From: an uncultured Fimbriimonas sp.
GTDB lineage: Bacteria > Armatimonadota > Fimbriimonadia > Fimbriimonadales > Fimbriimonadaceae
Direction of reading: 5' to 3'
Length of the DNA: 64,000 nucleotides
NCBI GenBank assembly: GCA_945952345.1
Contig: CAMFIS010000001.1
Location: 34,403-98,402, forward strand
The number at the start of each line of letters is the position of its first letter. Positions within the stretch are counted from its first letter, which is position 1. Made by a program: the position numbers and the translations under genes. Under the pieces are notes generated by a model, which did no database searches, had not been told where the DNA came from, and worked only from the letters and a program-made list of their open reading frames with translations. Positions 45,449 to 54,971 of the stretch are shown piece by piece.

Positions 45449-46980
45449 TATCGAGCGACGCCGACGGCGTAGAGGGTTGCGTTGGCGATGGCGTAAATTC
45501 GGCCATCAGGTCCGATTGCGGTCGGAGTGTATGCCTCACCGATTCCGGTCGTCAGCCGAATTTGCTCGGACAAAGTGTTCGTCCGCAGGTTCCATCGGTA
45601 GAGGACTCCATCCTCCGAGCTGACAATGATACAACTCTTTGGAACATCCACCGCCGCTGAATTGACGCACCATTCCCGAACCGCACCCGGGTGCGACGAC
45701 TGGAATTCGTCATCGAGCGTAGGACCTGAGATGGAAAGGATGACCTTCCCAGTGGGAATTCCCGCGATGGGATCCATGGCCGAACTGCTCGGATCGATGA
45801 CGGCGATCTTGTTATTTCCGTCACCGCCAACGCCGGCATAGTTGTTGTACTTGCACATCAGCAAATAACTGCTGGTACCGGTATAGCTGGGAACCATGAT
45901 GCGAGGAACGACGGTAGGAGTGTCATCCCATCCGAACGAACCCGGAATTTTGGTGAGCGAAAGATCCGCCGAGTAGTGAAGCAGGAATCCACGATCATGG
46001 TTGGATGGGAACGGATTTTCAAGAACGCCTTGGTACACGTCCCCATCAGGACCGATGATCGGTGAAGCGGTACCTTGAGCATCCACCGCGGCATCGTTTC
46101 CGTTACGGGGATCGAGCAGTTTCACGCGGCTCATTGGTTGCAAGGTTGCTGGGTTCACACGGACCAACGTTCCGCGACCAAAGCTACCCGCGTAGCAAGT
46201 GATGTAGAGCGACGTCCCTTTCACGTCGATCGCAGGGGCACAGTTTTGCTTGATCTCAGTTAAGCCAGCGTCATTTGCCAGAGTTGTTGCAGAGACCCAG
46301 GATCCGTTGCCGTTTACATCGATTTTCCCAAGTCCGCTCGTCAGGTTGGCCGAAGTTGCCCCGTAGACGACAAACCCAAAGTAGATGGAACCGTCTGGAC
46401 CGGAGGTAAGCGGAGTGCAAATCTTGACGTTCGACTGGTACGTCGAAGGCATGATGTTGTAATTTGCGTCGCCATAGAAGGCGTGCACTATTGGTGTCGA
46501 ATTCGCAAAAAGTGTTGGCCTGAAGGCAACTCGCCCTCCACCCATCGGATAAGCGACCCAAGGATCTTTCTGGGTACCGCGAGTGTAAACAAGAGTCGGG
46601 CCGCAGCTCGGAATCCAGCCCTGCGAAGGCACCGAATAGTCCGTCACTTCCGTCCAAATTGGTGTGCCATTTGCGCCACTAAACGCTCGAATATTGAATC
46701 CATCGTTGAGATTCTGCTTGACCGACGAAATGACAACATTGCTGCTGGTGATGCAAGTCTCGCCGTAGTGTGTCAACAGATCGTTTCCACTGTATCGAGG
46801 ATTCAAATCGATGGGCGTTTGCCAAACAATCTGATCGAGCTGGCGCGATGGTGTATTCGAGATACCGGTATGCGCGGAATTTCCGCCGTGGCCAACCCAG
46901 TTCTCAGCTAACCGGGTGACGGTGACCTGTGAGGATCCGCCTCCAACCAATGCAAGAGAAATCGCAGCGCTAATGAGCAT
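45448..46980 (-). CDS. Secreted PQQ-like beta-propeller protein
   Basis: Signal peptide; repeated blade-like segments (TPLTSGPDGSIYFGF, SPIIGPDGDVYQGV, TPTAIGPDGRIYAIANATLYAV). Confidence 0.75.
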   Translation of the reverse strand: MLISAAISLALVGGGSSQVTVTRLAENWVGHGGNSAHTGISNTPSRQLDQIVWQTPIDLNPRYSGNDLLTHYGETCITSSNVVISSVKQNLNDGFNIRAFSGANGTPIWTEVTDYSVPSQGWIPSCGPTLVYTRGTQKDPWVAYPMGGGRVAFRPTLFANSTPIVHAFYGDANYNIMPSTYQSNVKICTPLTSGPDGSIYFGFVVYGATSANLTSGLGKIDVNGNGSWVSATTLANDAGLTEIKQNCAPAIDVKGTSLYITCYAGSFGRGTLVRVNPATLQPMSRVKLLDPRNGNDAAVDAQGTASPIIGPDGDVYQGVLENPFPSNHDRGFLLHYSADLSLTKIPGSFGWDDTPTVVPRIMVPSYTGTSSYLLMCKYNNYAGVGGDGNNKIAVIDPSSSAMDPIAGIPTGKVILSISGPTLDDEFQSSHPGAVREWCVNSAAVDVPKSCIIVSSEDGVLYRWNLRTNTLSEQIRLTTGIGEAYTPTAIGPDGRIYAIANATLYAVGVAR

Positions 46981-47017
46981 GCTTGGATTCTAGTATTTTT
47001 TGCCTTATTTTGCAAAC

Positions 47018-49369
47018 CTATGGACCGAAAATTTGCCACTCATGAATTCCCGACGCCCACCCGTTTTGTTGGTCCACGATAAGTCGGAATTCTCGGCTCT
47101 TCACAGGCTTAAAGTGGATGTCGTTCCATCGATCAAGCGACAATCCGAACGAGTCGCGTCCGGTTAACTCGACAGATTTCCACTGGCCGTCTACCCTCGC
47201 TTCTAGCTTCCATGACTTAGGTATTCGGCATTCGCCGCGGCCGGTGTCGTCAAACCAGTAGACTCGTGACGAGTTCGCGCTGATCGCCTGATCGAACGTG
47301 TATTGCACCCATTCCGTTCCGCCCTTGTGGGGCCAGAAGTGCAACTGCTGCGGGGAGTTTGGATTGCTTCCCTCCGGTACAAAACCATCATTTATACCAG
47401 GTAAGTCTGAATTGCTATTCTTATACGAAACTGTCACTTTCGCGTCCTTCTCGAAACCGCGCAGCGGTGATGGCGTAGGGTTCGGCGAAACCCAAACCCG
47501 CATTTCGCTTGCCGCACGGTTATCCCAGAAGCAATAGGGTATGGCACGGAACTTCACCGGTGTCGTGGCCGAGACGTCGGAGAACAGCTTTTCACTCCAG
47601 TTTTGAGGCTTGGCCAGGAATCCCGTTCCTTCCAAGACTGTGGTGTCGCCGAAGAGTCCCTTCACGTTCTTCGGCGCGACCGGAGCATCGAACGGAATAC
47701 CAACTTGGTCAAAGTTGAAGCCGTTATCCACACCCTCCAAACAATAGATGAGCGGTCCGCGAGCGAATGCGTACTTGCCAAACGTCTCTTTCACCGACGG
47801 ATGTGAAACCACGCGGCGCACAGGCATGTCTAGCTTGAGGTCCACCGAGTCACCCTTCGTCCATTGGCGGTCGATCACGGCGAAACCATGGTCGATGACC
47901 ATGGGCGTTGCTTTACCATCGACCGTGATCCGACCGCTCGTTGCCCAGCCTGGCATCCGCAGCTTGAGCGCAAATCTTTGAGATGATGCAGGGTTTACGG
48001 CGAGATGGACATCGCCGGAGTACGGGTAGTTAGTCTGGACATCCAAACGTACAGGCGTCTGCCCTACTTTGAGATTAGCTGCCCCGCCGACATACAGCAT
48101 GACGTACGCTTCTCGATTCGTCGTGGCGTAGCTAAGGCCGCCCAGTTGCCCAATAAGCCGGGCGATGTTGGGTGGACAACATGCACACGCAAACCAATCC
48201 TCGCGATGGTGGTTGCCATGGCTGGCCAATGGGTTCGTGTAATAGTATTTGTTTCCGTCGAAGTTGATCCCCGCCAAAGCGCCGTTGTAAATCGCCGTCT
48301 CCATAACATCCGCGTATTTTCCATCGCGATGCAAGAGGGCAAGACGGTAATTCCAAAGTGCGTTGGCGACGCTGGCACAAGTTTCTTGGTACGCGGAGAA
48401 AGTGGGAAGGTCGTAGTCGACGGTGAATCCTTCGTTGCTACCGCTCGGTCCCAAGCCGCCGGTGACGAACATGCGACGCTCGGTGTTCGATCTCCAAACC
48501 CGATCAAGCATATCGGTTAAGGGCTGATCATGGGTCTCGATCGCCAAGTCGGTCGCGCCACTAAAGAGGTATGCGGCCCGCACCGCATGCCCTACGATGG
48601 ATTCGTGATCGCGGATCGGCAAGTTGTCGCTCCAGTAGTCGCCGTTGTACCGGTCAAGCGGAGTGTTGTGCTCGGTCGCGAACCACTTGCTGCCCCGACT
48701 GTTCAGGAAAAACTCCGCGAGCTTGTAATACCGCTGCTCACCAGTGACGCGCCAAAGCTTGAACAGCGCCAACTCCGCTTCAGGATGTCCCGGGTAGCCC
48801 ATGTGCTTGCCCGGACCAAAGTGACCATCGATGTGATCCGCCAGCTTCTTCGCGATGTTTAGGAAGGACGTCTTCCCGGTTGCAAGGTAGTGGGCAGAGG
48901 CCGCTTCGAAAAGGTGCCCAGCGCAATAAAGCTCATGCTGGTCCCGCAGGTTCTTCCACTTGTTTTGCGGCTCGTCCAATTGGAAGTGACAATCGAGGTA
49001 GCCGTCGGGTTCTTGAGCCCTGCCGATGAGCTCGATCCAATCGTCAACCTTTTTTTCCAGCCAGGGCTCTCGCTTAATTCCAAGCGCGTAGCTGGCGGCC
49101 TCGATAACCTTATAAACATCGGAGTCGTTGAAGACGTAGCCAACGTACCCACCGTGCTCACGCCTAGCCGCTCTCTCGAAGTTCTGTCGGTACTTCTTGG
49201 CATCGAGTTGGTCAAACTGCTCCTTCAGCGTCGAGGTGAAAAGCGCCTTCTGGCGTGGCGACCAAAATGTACTCTCTACCTTCACATCTCGCCAAGAGAC
49301 CGGCTGAATGCGCTCGTCCGAAGGAGCGGAGGCAAGGAAAGCGACGGCGGCAACAGCGGCAGTGAGCAC
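47018..49369 (-). CDS. GH127 family beta-L-arabinofuranosidase-like protein
   Basis: ETCASVANALWNYRLALLHRDGKYADVMETAIYNGALAGINFDGNKYYYTNPL, ACACCPPNIARLIGQLGG cysteine cluster. Confidence 0.93.
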   Translation of the reverse strand: MLTAAVAAVAFLASAPSDERIQPVSWRDVKVESTFWSPRQKALFTSTLKEQFDQLDAKKYRQNFERAARREHGGYVGYVFNDSDVYKVIEAASYALGIKREPWLEKKVDDWIELIGRAQEPDGYLDCHFQLDEPQNKWKNLRDQHELYCAGHLFEAASAHYLATGKTSFLNIAKKLADHIDGHFGPGKHMGYPGHPEAELALFKLWRVTGEQRYYKLAEFFLNSRGSKWFATEHNTPLDRYNGDYWSDNLPIRDHESIVGHAVRAAYLFSGATDLAIETHDQPLTDMLDRVWRSNTERRMFVTGGLGPSGSNEGFTVDYDLPTFSAYQETCASVANALWNYRLALLHRDGKYADVMETAIYNGALAGINFDGNKYYYTNPLASHGNHHREDWFACACCPPNIARLIGQLGGLSYATTNREAYVMLYVGGAANLKVGQTPVRLDVQTNYPYSGDVHLAVNPASSQRFALKLRMPGWATSGRITVDGKATPMVIDHGFAVIDRQWTKGDSVDLKLDMPVRRVVSHPSVKETFGKYAFARGPLIYCLEGVDNGFNFDQVGIPFDAPVAPKNVKGLFGDTTVLEGTGFLAKPQNWSEKLFSDVSATTPVKFRAIPYCFWDNRAASEMRVWVSPNPTPSPLRGFEKDAKVTVSYKNSNSDLPGINDGFVPEGSNPNSPQQLHFWPHKGGTEWVQYTFDQAISANSSRVYWFDDTGRGECRIPKSWKLEARVDGQWKSVELTGRDSFGLSLDRWNDIHFKPVKSREFRLIVDQQNGWASGIHEWQIFGP

Positions 49370-49439
49370 GATCTGGTTTTACCCGAGACGGTTTCACTCC
49401 CGACCGTATCCGAGAAAGCTCTATAATAGGGATGTTTCG

Positions 49440-51680
49440 ATGGTTGTTGCGGGATTGATTGGGTTGTTGGGCTGGCTTTCGAGCCCAGTAATCACTCCAT
49501 ATCAAAGTCACGAAACACTTTCCGCCAAGTCGATCGTCAATCGGTCGGACGAGACCCATCAATACGAACCCATCGTCTTCGACCTCGATGTCCACGCCAC
49601 CTACGACAATCCTTTTGACCAAGACGATGTCTCGGTAAAGGTTACGGTGAATGAACCGGATGGCAAATCCTTCGTGGTTATGGCGTACTACGACATGGAC
49701 TGCGACCGCTCGATCAAAGACGGTCATGAGTCGGTGCAGAAGCGAGGCAAGGGACGGTGGCGAGCCCGCATCGCTTTTAATAAAGTCGGAGTGAACAAAC
49801 TCAGCGCGCTGGTGAAGGACCGAACTGGCACGACATTCTCAGAGAGCGCATCGATCAAAGTTCTGCCCGCCACCAAAACGGGTTTTGCGTCGATATCGCC
49901 AGTTGACCATCGATACTTCCAAACTTCGGGTGGCAAGAGCTTCTATCCTCTCGGTGCCAACGTCTGCTGGGGCGGAGACGCAGGGACGTTCAATTTCGAC
50001 CAGTGGATTCCGAAGTATGCCGAGCAAGGGTGCAACTACTTCCGGCTGTGGTTGAGCCCGCATTGGACTACCTTCGGTGTCGAGCAGCCAGGCTTAACGA
50101 AGGATGGTAAGGGCCTCGGTCAATACTCACTCGAGAACCTTTGGCGACTCGATCATGTGCTCGCCCTTGCCCGCAAGTACGACATGAAGGTGAAGCTGTG
50201 CCTGGATTCGTACAACATGCTTCGCGACAAGGACGCTTATCCCAGCTGGGAAGAAGGCGTGTTCAACATTGCCAACGGCGGCGTACTGCATTCTCCGACG
50301 GAGTTTTGGCAGAGCCCGGTGATGGACCGATTCTATATTCAGAAGCTGCGTTACCTCGTGGCGAGATATAGCGGGGATCCCACGGTTTTCTCGTGGGAAT
50401 TTTGGAACGAGGTCGACATAAGCCGGGACCTCCCTAACGATTTGGCGAAGGAGTGGCACCAGCGAATGGGTCGCGAACTGAAAAAGATCGACCCTTACCA
50501 TCACTTGGTGACGACGAGCTTTGGGAACTCGATGGGAATCAAGGAGATCGACCTCCTTTCCGAAATGGATTACATCCAGACCCACAATTACAACTCACCA
50601 GACGTAATCAGCCAGATTGCCATTCAGCAGTCACGCAAAGGTAATTGGGGCAAACCGCACTACGTCGCCGAGATTGGGGCGGACGCAGCAGGACCACGGG
50701 CGGAAGATGACCCGACGGGAATTCAGATCCACGATCCGCTATGGATTTCCATTTGCATGGGCAGCAGCGGCGCCGCGATGCCATGGTACTGGGACAACTT
50801 GATCGAACCTAAAAACCTCTACCCTTTGTTCGGGTCGGCGGCCAAGTTCATTCAAGGAATAAACTGGGATCAGGAAGCATTTCGTCAGACGCAGCCGAAG
50901 CTGGATTGGCGAACACGCCCGAACCCGTTGCCGAGAAAGGATGTGACCCTGCAGGGCGGCCCGATGAATTGGGAGCCTAGCGCGTACAACCAACCTCGAA
51001 CCGTTCGAGTAACGCCTGAAGGTATCACTGGCCAAGTGCCTGTCTCGGCGGTTTTACACGGAGTTGGAAATCACGCCGATTGCCACAACCCGATTACGTT
51101 TGCTTGCGATCTCGACCGAGAGACGACCTTCGATGTGGTCGTATCAAGCGTTTCCGGCTATGGGGGTGCGAAGCTTAAGGTTGAACTCGATGGCTCGACT
51201 TATCTGAGTCGGGACTTTAACGATCCAGACGGCAGCGCGAAGGGCGATACCCTGCATCAGTACGACGGCTCGTACTCGATCAAGATTCCGGCGGGCAAGC
51301 ATTCAGTCGTAGTTTCGAACGGTGGGCAAGATTGGCTCACGGCAAACTATCGGTTCCGCGAACTCAACCCAAATCCCGATCCGCCGCTCGTGAGTTGGGC
51401 ATCGGTTGGAAACGAAGTCGCAATTGCTTGGGTAAGAGTTGAAGATCGGACCTGGACAAAAGTTTGCGTTCAGAAGGAAAAGACTTCCATTGCTCCCCCC
51501 ACGATCTTCACCCTCAACGGCTTGGCGAGTGGAAAGTGGAGGGTGGTTCTATGGGACACCTGGAAGGGGACGGAGATCACAAACTTCCCCGTCGACGTTG
51601 GCCTGGACGGAAAGATTCGTTTCGATCTCCCAGCTATTGACACCGATTTAGCGGTGAAAGCGATCAAGATGGGATCGTAG
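49440..51680 (+). CDS. Glycoside hydrolase with DUF5060 N-terminus and GH5-like catalytic domain
   Basis: DLDVHATYDNPFDQDDVSVKVTVNEPDGKSFVVMAYY, SGGKSFYPLGANVCW, WEFWNEVDIS, HYVAEIGADA. Confidence 0.88.
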   Translation: MVVAGLIGLLGWLSSPVITPYQSHETLSAKSIVNRSDETHQYEPIVFDLDVHATYDNPFDQDDVSVKVTVNEPDGKSFVVMAYYDMDCDRSIKDGHESVQKRGKGRWRARIAFNKVGVNKLSALVKDRTGTTFSESASIKVLPATKTGFASISPVDHRYFQTSGGKSFYPLGANVCWGGDAGTFNFDQWIPKYAEQGCNYFRLWLSPHWTTFGVEQPGLTKDGKGLGQYSLENLWRLDHVLALARKYDMKVKLCLDSYNMLRDKDAYPSWEEGVFNIANGGVLHSPTEFWQSPVMDRFYIQKLRYLVARYSGDPTVFSWEFWNEVDISRDLPNDLAKEWHQRMGRELKKIDPYHHLVTTSFGNSMGIKEIDLLSEMDYIQTHNYNSPDVISQIAIQQSRKGNWGKPHYVAEIGADAAGPRAEDDPTGIQIHDPLWISICMGSSGAAMPWYWDNLIEPKNLYPLFGSAAKFIQGINWDQEAFRQTQPKLDWRTRPNPLPRKDVTLQGGPMNWEPSAYNQPRTVRVTPEGITGQVPVSAVLHGVGNHADCHNPITFACDLDRETTFDVVVSSVSGYGGAKLKVELDGSTYLSRDFNDPDGSAKGDTLHQYDGSYSIKIPAGKHSVVVSNGGQDWLTANYRFRELNPNPDPPLVSWASVGNEVAIAWVRVEDRTWTKVCVQKEKTSIAPPTIFTLNGLASGKWRVVLWDTWKGTEITNFPVDVGLDGKIRFDLPAIDTDLAVKAIKMGS

Positions 51681-51691
51681 GAACAAGTAGA

Positions 51692-53221
51692 TTGAAGGCG
51701 GAACAATTCGATTTCCTCGTCATAGGCAGCGGCTTAGCCGGACTTAGCTTTGCCCTCTCCGTGGCCGACCATGGCCGGGTATGCGTGCTGACGAAGGCAG
51801 AGATCAGTGATTCCAACACTCAATGGGCTCAGGGCGGAATTGCTGCCGCAGTCGGCGAATCCGACACGTGGTCCTTGCACGAGCAAGACACGATGATTGC
51901 AGGCGGTTTTGTGAATGATCCCGCCGCTGTTCGCTACTTGGTCCAGAATGCGCCGGGCGCCATCCAATGGTTGCAGGGACTTGGGGCAAACTTTGACAAG
52001 GAAGATGGCGAACTCACGCTTGGACGGGAGGGAGGACACAGCACGCACCGAATCGTGAAGCATGCGGATAAGACTGGTTGGGAAGTCGAGCGCACCATGG
52101 TGGAGGCCGTCAGAAGGAATAAGAATATTCAGGTTTACGAAAAGTCCTTTGTCACCGCATTGATCATCGAGGATGGAAAGTGCGTTGGGTGTCAGGCGAA
52201 TGTAAACGGAATCGGCACCAAGGCGTTCTCGGCTCGGGCGGTAATGCTCGCCACCGGTGGATGCGGGCGCATGTACATGCACACCACAAATCCCCGAGTT
52301 GCAACTGGCGATGGCATCGGCTTGGCCCACGATGCCGGAGCAAACATCGCGGATATGGAGTTCATGCAATTCCACCCGACGACGCTTTACCACCCTCAGA
52401 TGCGCTCCTTCCTCATCACCGAAGCCGTACGCGGTCACGGAGGGACCCTGCGCAATCACCACGGCCGAAGGTTCATGTATGATTACGACTCGCGGCTGGA
52501 ACTCGCCCCGCGCGACGTTGTGGCTCGGGCGATCGATGCCGAGATGAAGAAGCGAAACACGTGGTGCGTATATCTCGACACAACGCATCTGCCGACTGAT
52601 GATTTGAAGAGCGAATTTCCTACCATCTTCGAGAAGCTCGTTACGATTGGTATCGAGATGGATCGAGACTGGATACCGGTCGTCCCAGCCCAGCATTATT
52701 CGTGCGGAGGGGTCTGTACCGACATCCACGGCCAGACCTCGATTCCCGGCTTGTTCGCGGCCGGAGAAGTCTCTCGGACTGGCGTCCATGGTGCGAATCG
52801 ATTGGCGAGCAATTCTCTTCTCGAGGCCATGGTCTTCGCAAAGTCTGCCTCGGAGCTCGCGATCCAGAGTGTCGGCTCACCCCGGGAGGACCTCGCAGTT
52901 CGGCCGGTCAAATGCATCTCAGAGGCGGATTCAATTCGCATTCGAACGACGCTGCAACACCAGATGACCTCAGGAGCGGGAATAGTCCGAACGACGAGCG
53001 GGCTTCAGCACACCGTGGAAGTCGTTGGCCGACTCCTCGAAGAGTTTGACAATTGCCTGGACGCACCATTTTCACCGCACCCATTCGAGACAAGGAATCT
53101 TTTGATCGCAGCGAGATACGTGGCCGAGCAAGCGTTGGCTCGAAAAACGAATATCGGCCTTCACTTCAATTCGGACCTACCTACAGAATTGTCTCCGAGT
53201 ACTCCGGTGGCAACGCCGTAA
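51692..53221 (+). CDS. nadB: L-aspartate oxidase
   Basis: FDFLVIGSGLAGLSFALSVADHGRVCVLTKAEISDSNTQWAQGGIAAAVG, GREGGHSTHRIVKHADKTGWEVERTM, TGVHGANRLASNSLLEAMVFA; TTG start. Confidence 0.95.
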   Translation: MKAEQFDFLVIGSGLAGLSFALSVADHGRVCVLTKAEISDSNTQWAQGGIAAAVGESDTWSLHEQDTMIAGGFVNDPAAVRYLVQNAPGAIQWLQGLGANFDKEDGELTLGREGGHSTHRIVKHADKTGWEVERTMVEAVRRNKNIQVYEKSFVTALIIEDGKCVGCQANVNGIGTKAFSARAVMLATGGCGRMYMHTTNPRVATGDGIGLAHDAGANIADMEFMQFHPTTLYHPQMRSFLITEAVRGHGGTLRNHHGRRFMYDYDSRLELAPRDVVARAIDAEMKKRNTWCVYLDTTHLPTDDLKSEFPTIFEKLVTIGIEMDRDWIPVVPAQHYSCGGVCTDIHGQTSIPGLFAAGEVSRTGVHGANRLASNSLLEAMVFAKSASELAIQSVGSPREDLAVRPVKCISEADSIRIRTTLQHQMTSGAGIVRTTSGLQHTVEVVGRLLEEFDNCLDAPFSPHPFETRNLLIAARYVAEQALARKTNIGLHFNSDLPTELSPSTPVATP

Positions 53222-54971
53222 GGGGAGGGACATCGGCCCAAGTTGGCACGACCAAATTGGCCGAGCACTGGCCCGCTTTCTCGGGTTCATATCGCAGTTC
53301 ACTGTAGCCAATTCGCTGAGAGAAATAGAGGCTGCTAAGGTTGCGCCGATTGGTAACGTGGACGTTGTAAGCGCTTTCCAGCGAGATAGTCCCGACGATC
53401 TTGTCCAAAGCGGACCAGCAGAACTCATAGCCATCGTCCAGTTTCTGGAGCCACATCGGCGCGTCCCCGTAGCAACGGATTTCGGACATCCAATTGGAAA
53501 CGACCGGCGACTGAGGACTTTCGACATTGAGCGAGAATATGCCCTTTCGAATGCCCAAGAGTGGCTCCACCTGGCGCGGTTGGTCCTTGAGTAATCCGAC
53601 CCGCTTGCGCCACGTATTCAGTCCGCGCGATCCGCTGATGCTGGCTTGAAACATTGCCGATCGGTAGCGCATCTTGGAGTCTGAACTGAAGCTGCCCGCA
53701 ATGGCGGCAATAGCAGCAACGCGGTTGGCATCATCCCGATTGATACCAAGCGATCCTGTGTACGGATCTAGTCGCCAGAATAGGCTGACGAATTGAGGAT
53801 CTTCTCCCATTGTCACCACCTCGCCTGTCTTCACCGATTGACCAAGCAGGCTGTGGACGGCCGCCTGAAGCATGCCGGTTCCGTCTGCCTTATAGAACAC
53901 ATTTTGTTTGGTGTTCGGCTCGGTTTCCGGCACAGAGTTTTCGTAATAACTCCCAAGCAAGTCTCGTGCGCGCTGGCTGGTTTCTCGATTGCGACCGGAG
54001 AGCGTATTCGCCAAGGCGAGGTTTACGAGTCCAAGTGGATTCTTCCAGCTGGCACTCGCGTAGGTTTGAGGTATTGGCTCGCCAATGCTGAGGCCTCGCC
54101 CGGAGGGAATCCGTCGGATAGGAAAACGTACGACAAGCGACGGGCCCCTGGTGAGGATAATCGGGCCCTCTTCGGTACTGGAGCCGTATGCCGCTGTTTC
54201 GGTCTGGATTCGGCAAGGATAGCCTCCCAGCGGGCTGAGATAAAAGGAGTTGGGCACGACCGTGCGCTTTCGTGGCAATGTCCAGGTGGCAACAACTCCG
54301 TCTGCATCATCCTCTAGTGTGGGGTCGGGAACGTCCTCGATCGGCGCGTACCAGAGGGTTTCTTCTTTATTGCATCGAACCGATAGTTTGCCAAGACCTT
54401 GGGCCGTGGTGGAGCGATACGGTTCGGTTCCCATGGGCAGAGCGAACCGGACCCATCCTTTGAACTCCTTGGGAGAACGAATGGACCAGTTGCCGAGGTC
54501 CCCCGTAATTTGCAGGTTGGTGGTGTCCTCGGGAAAACCCATGACGATGGGCGGCTGTTGGTCTTGAAACGAAAGACAAATCCAGTCTGACTTTGGCGTT
54601 GGAATACCGTCCTTCACGCTTCCTTCCTTCCAAGACAAGAATGGGCTCGCCGTTGTCTTTAACTTAAGATCGATGCCTGCGGGGAAGTACATCGAAAATC
54701 CGATGTCCCATGTATCGAATCTGATTTTGGAGGGCTTGCCGACGCCACCCTCGGTGACGATGACCTGCCGCCACATGCTGGTTGCAACCGGGTTCCAATT
54801 TTTCAGCGGAGACGCAAAGCTGAGCAGATCGCTGCCGGAATACTTTGTGCGGAATCCAGTTTGCGAAACCTCGAAGCCAGGAACGGTTGGAGTTTTGGAA
54901 TATCCGAAGCGGCCAAAGCCTTCGTCTGCGTAAGCGCTAGAAGCGAGAAATACCCAAAAGCACAATGCCAA
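53181..54971 (-). CDS. Hypothetical secreted protein
   Basis: Long ORF; TTG at 54971 gives signal peptide (M)ALCFWVFLASSAYA; no family recognised; ORF is open up to 55070. Confidence 0.65.
   Translation of the reverse strand: MALCFWVFLASSAYADEGFGRFGYSKTPTVPGFEVSQTGFRTKYSGSDLLSFASPLKNWNPVATSMWRQVIVTEGGVGKPSKIRFDTWDIGFSMYFPAGIDLKLKTTASPFLSWKEGSVKDGIPTPKSDWICLSFQDQQPPIVMGFPEDTTNLQITGDLGNWSIRSPKEFKGWVRFALPMGTEPYRSTTAQGLGKLSVRCNKEETLWYAPIEDVPDPTLEDDADGVVATWTLPRKRTVVPNSFYLSPLGGYPCRIQTETAAYGSSTEEGPIILTRGPSLVVRFPIRRIPSGRGLSIGEPIPQTYASASWKNPLGLVNLALANTLSGRNRETSQRARDLLGSYYENSVPETEPNTKQNVFYKADGTGMLQAAVHSLLGQSVKTGEVVTMGEDPQFVSLFWRLDPYTGSLGINRDDANRVAAIAAIAGSFSSDSKMRYRSAMFQASISGSRGLNTWRKRVGLLKDQPRQVEPLLGIRKGIFSLNVESPQSPVVSNWMSEIRCYGDAPMWLQKLDDGYEFCWSALDKIVGTISLESAYNVHVTNRRNLSSLYFSQRIGYSELRYEPEKAGQCSANLVVPTWADVPPLTALPPEYSETIL

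Noticed and set aside
51734-52789. 351-aa minus-strand ORF antisense to nadB
   Set aside because: Shadow ORF of an unambiguous nadB
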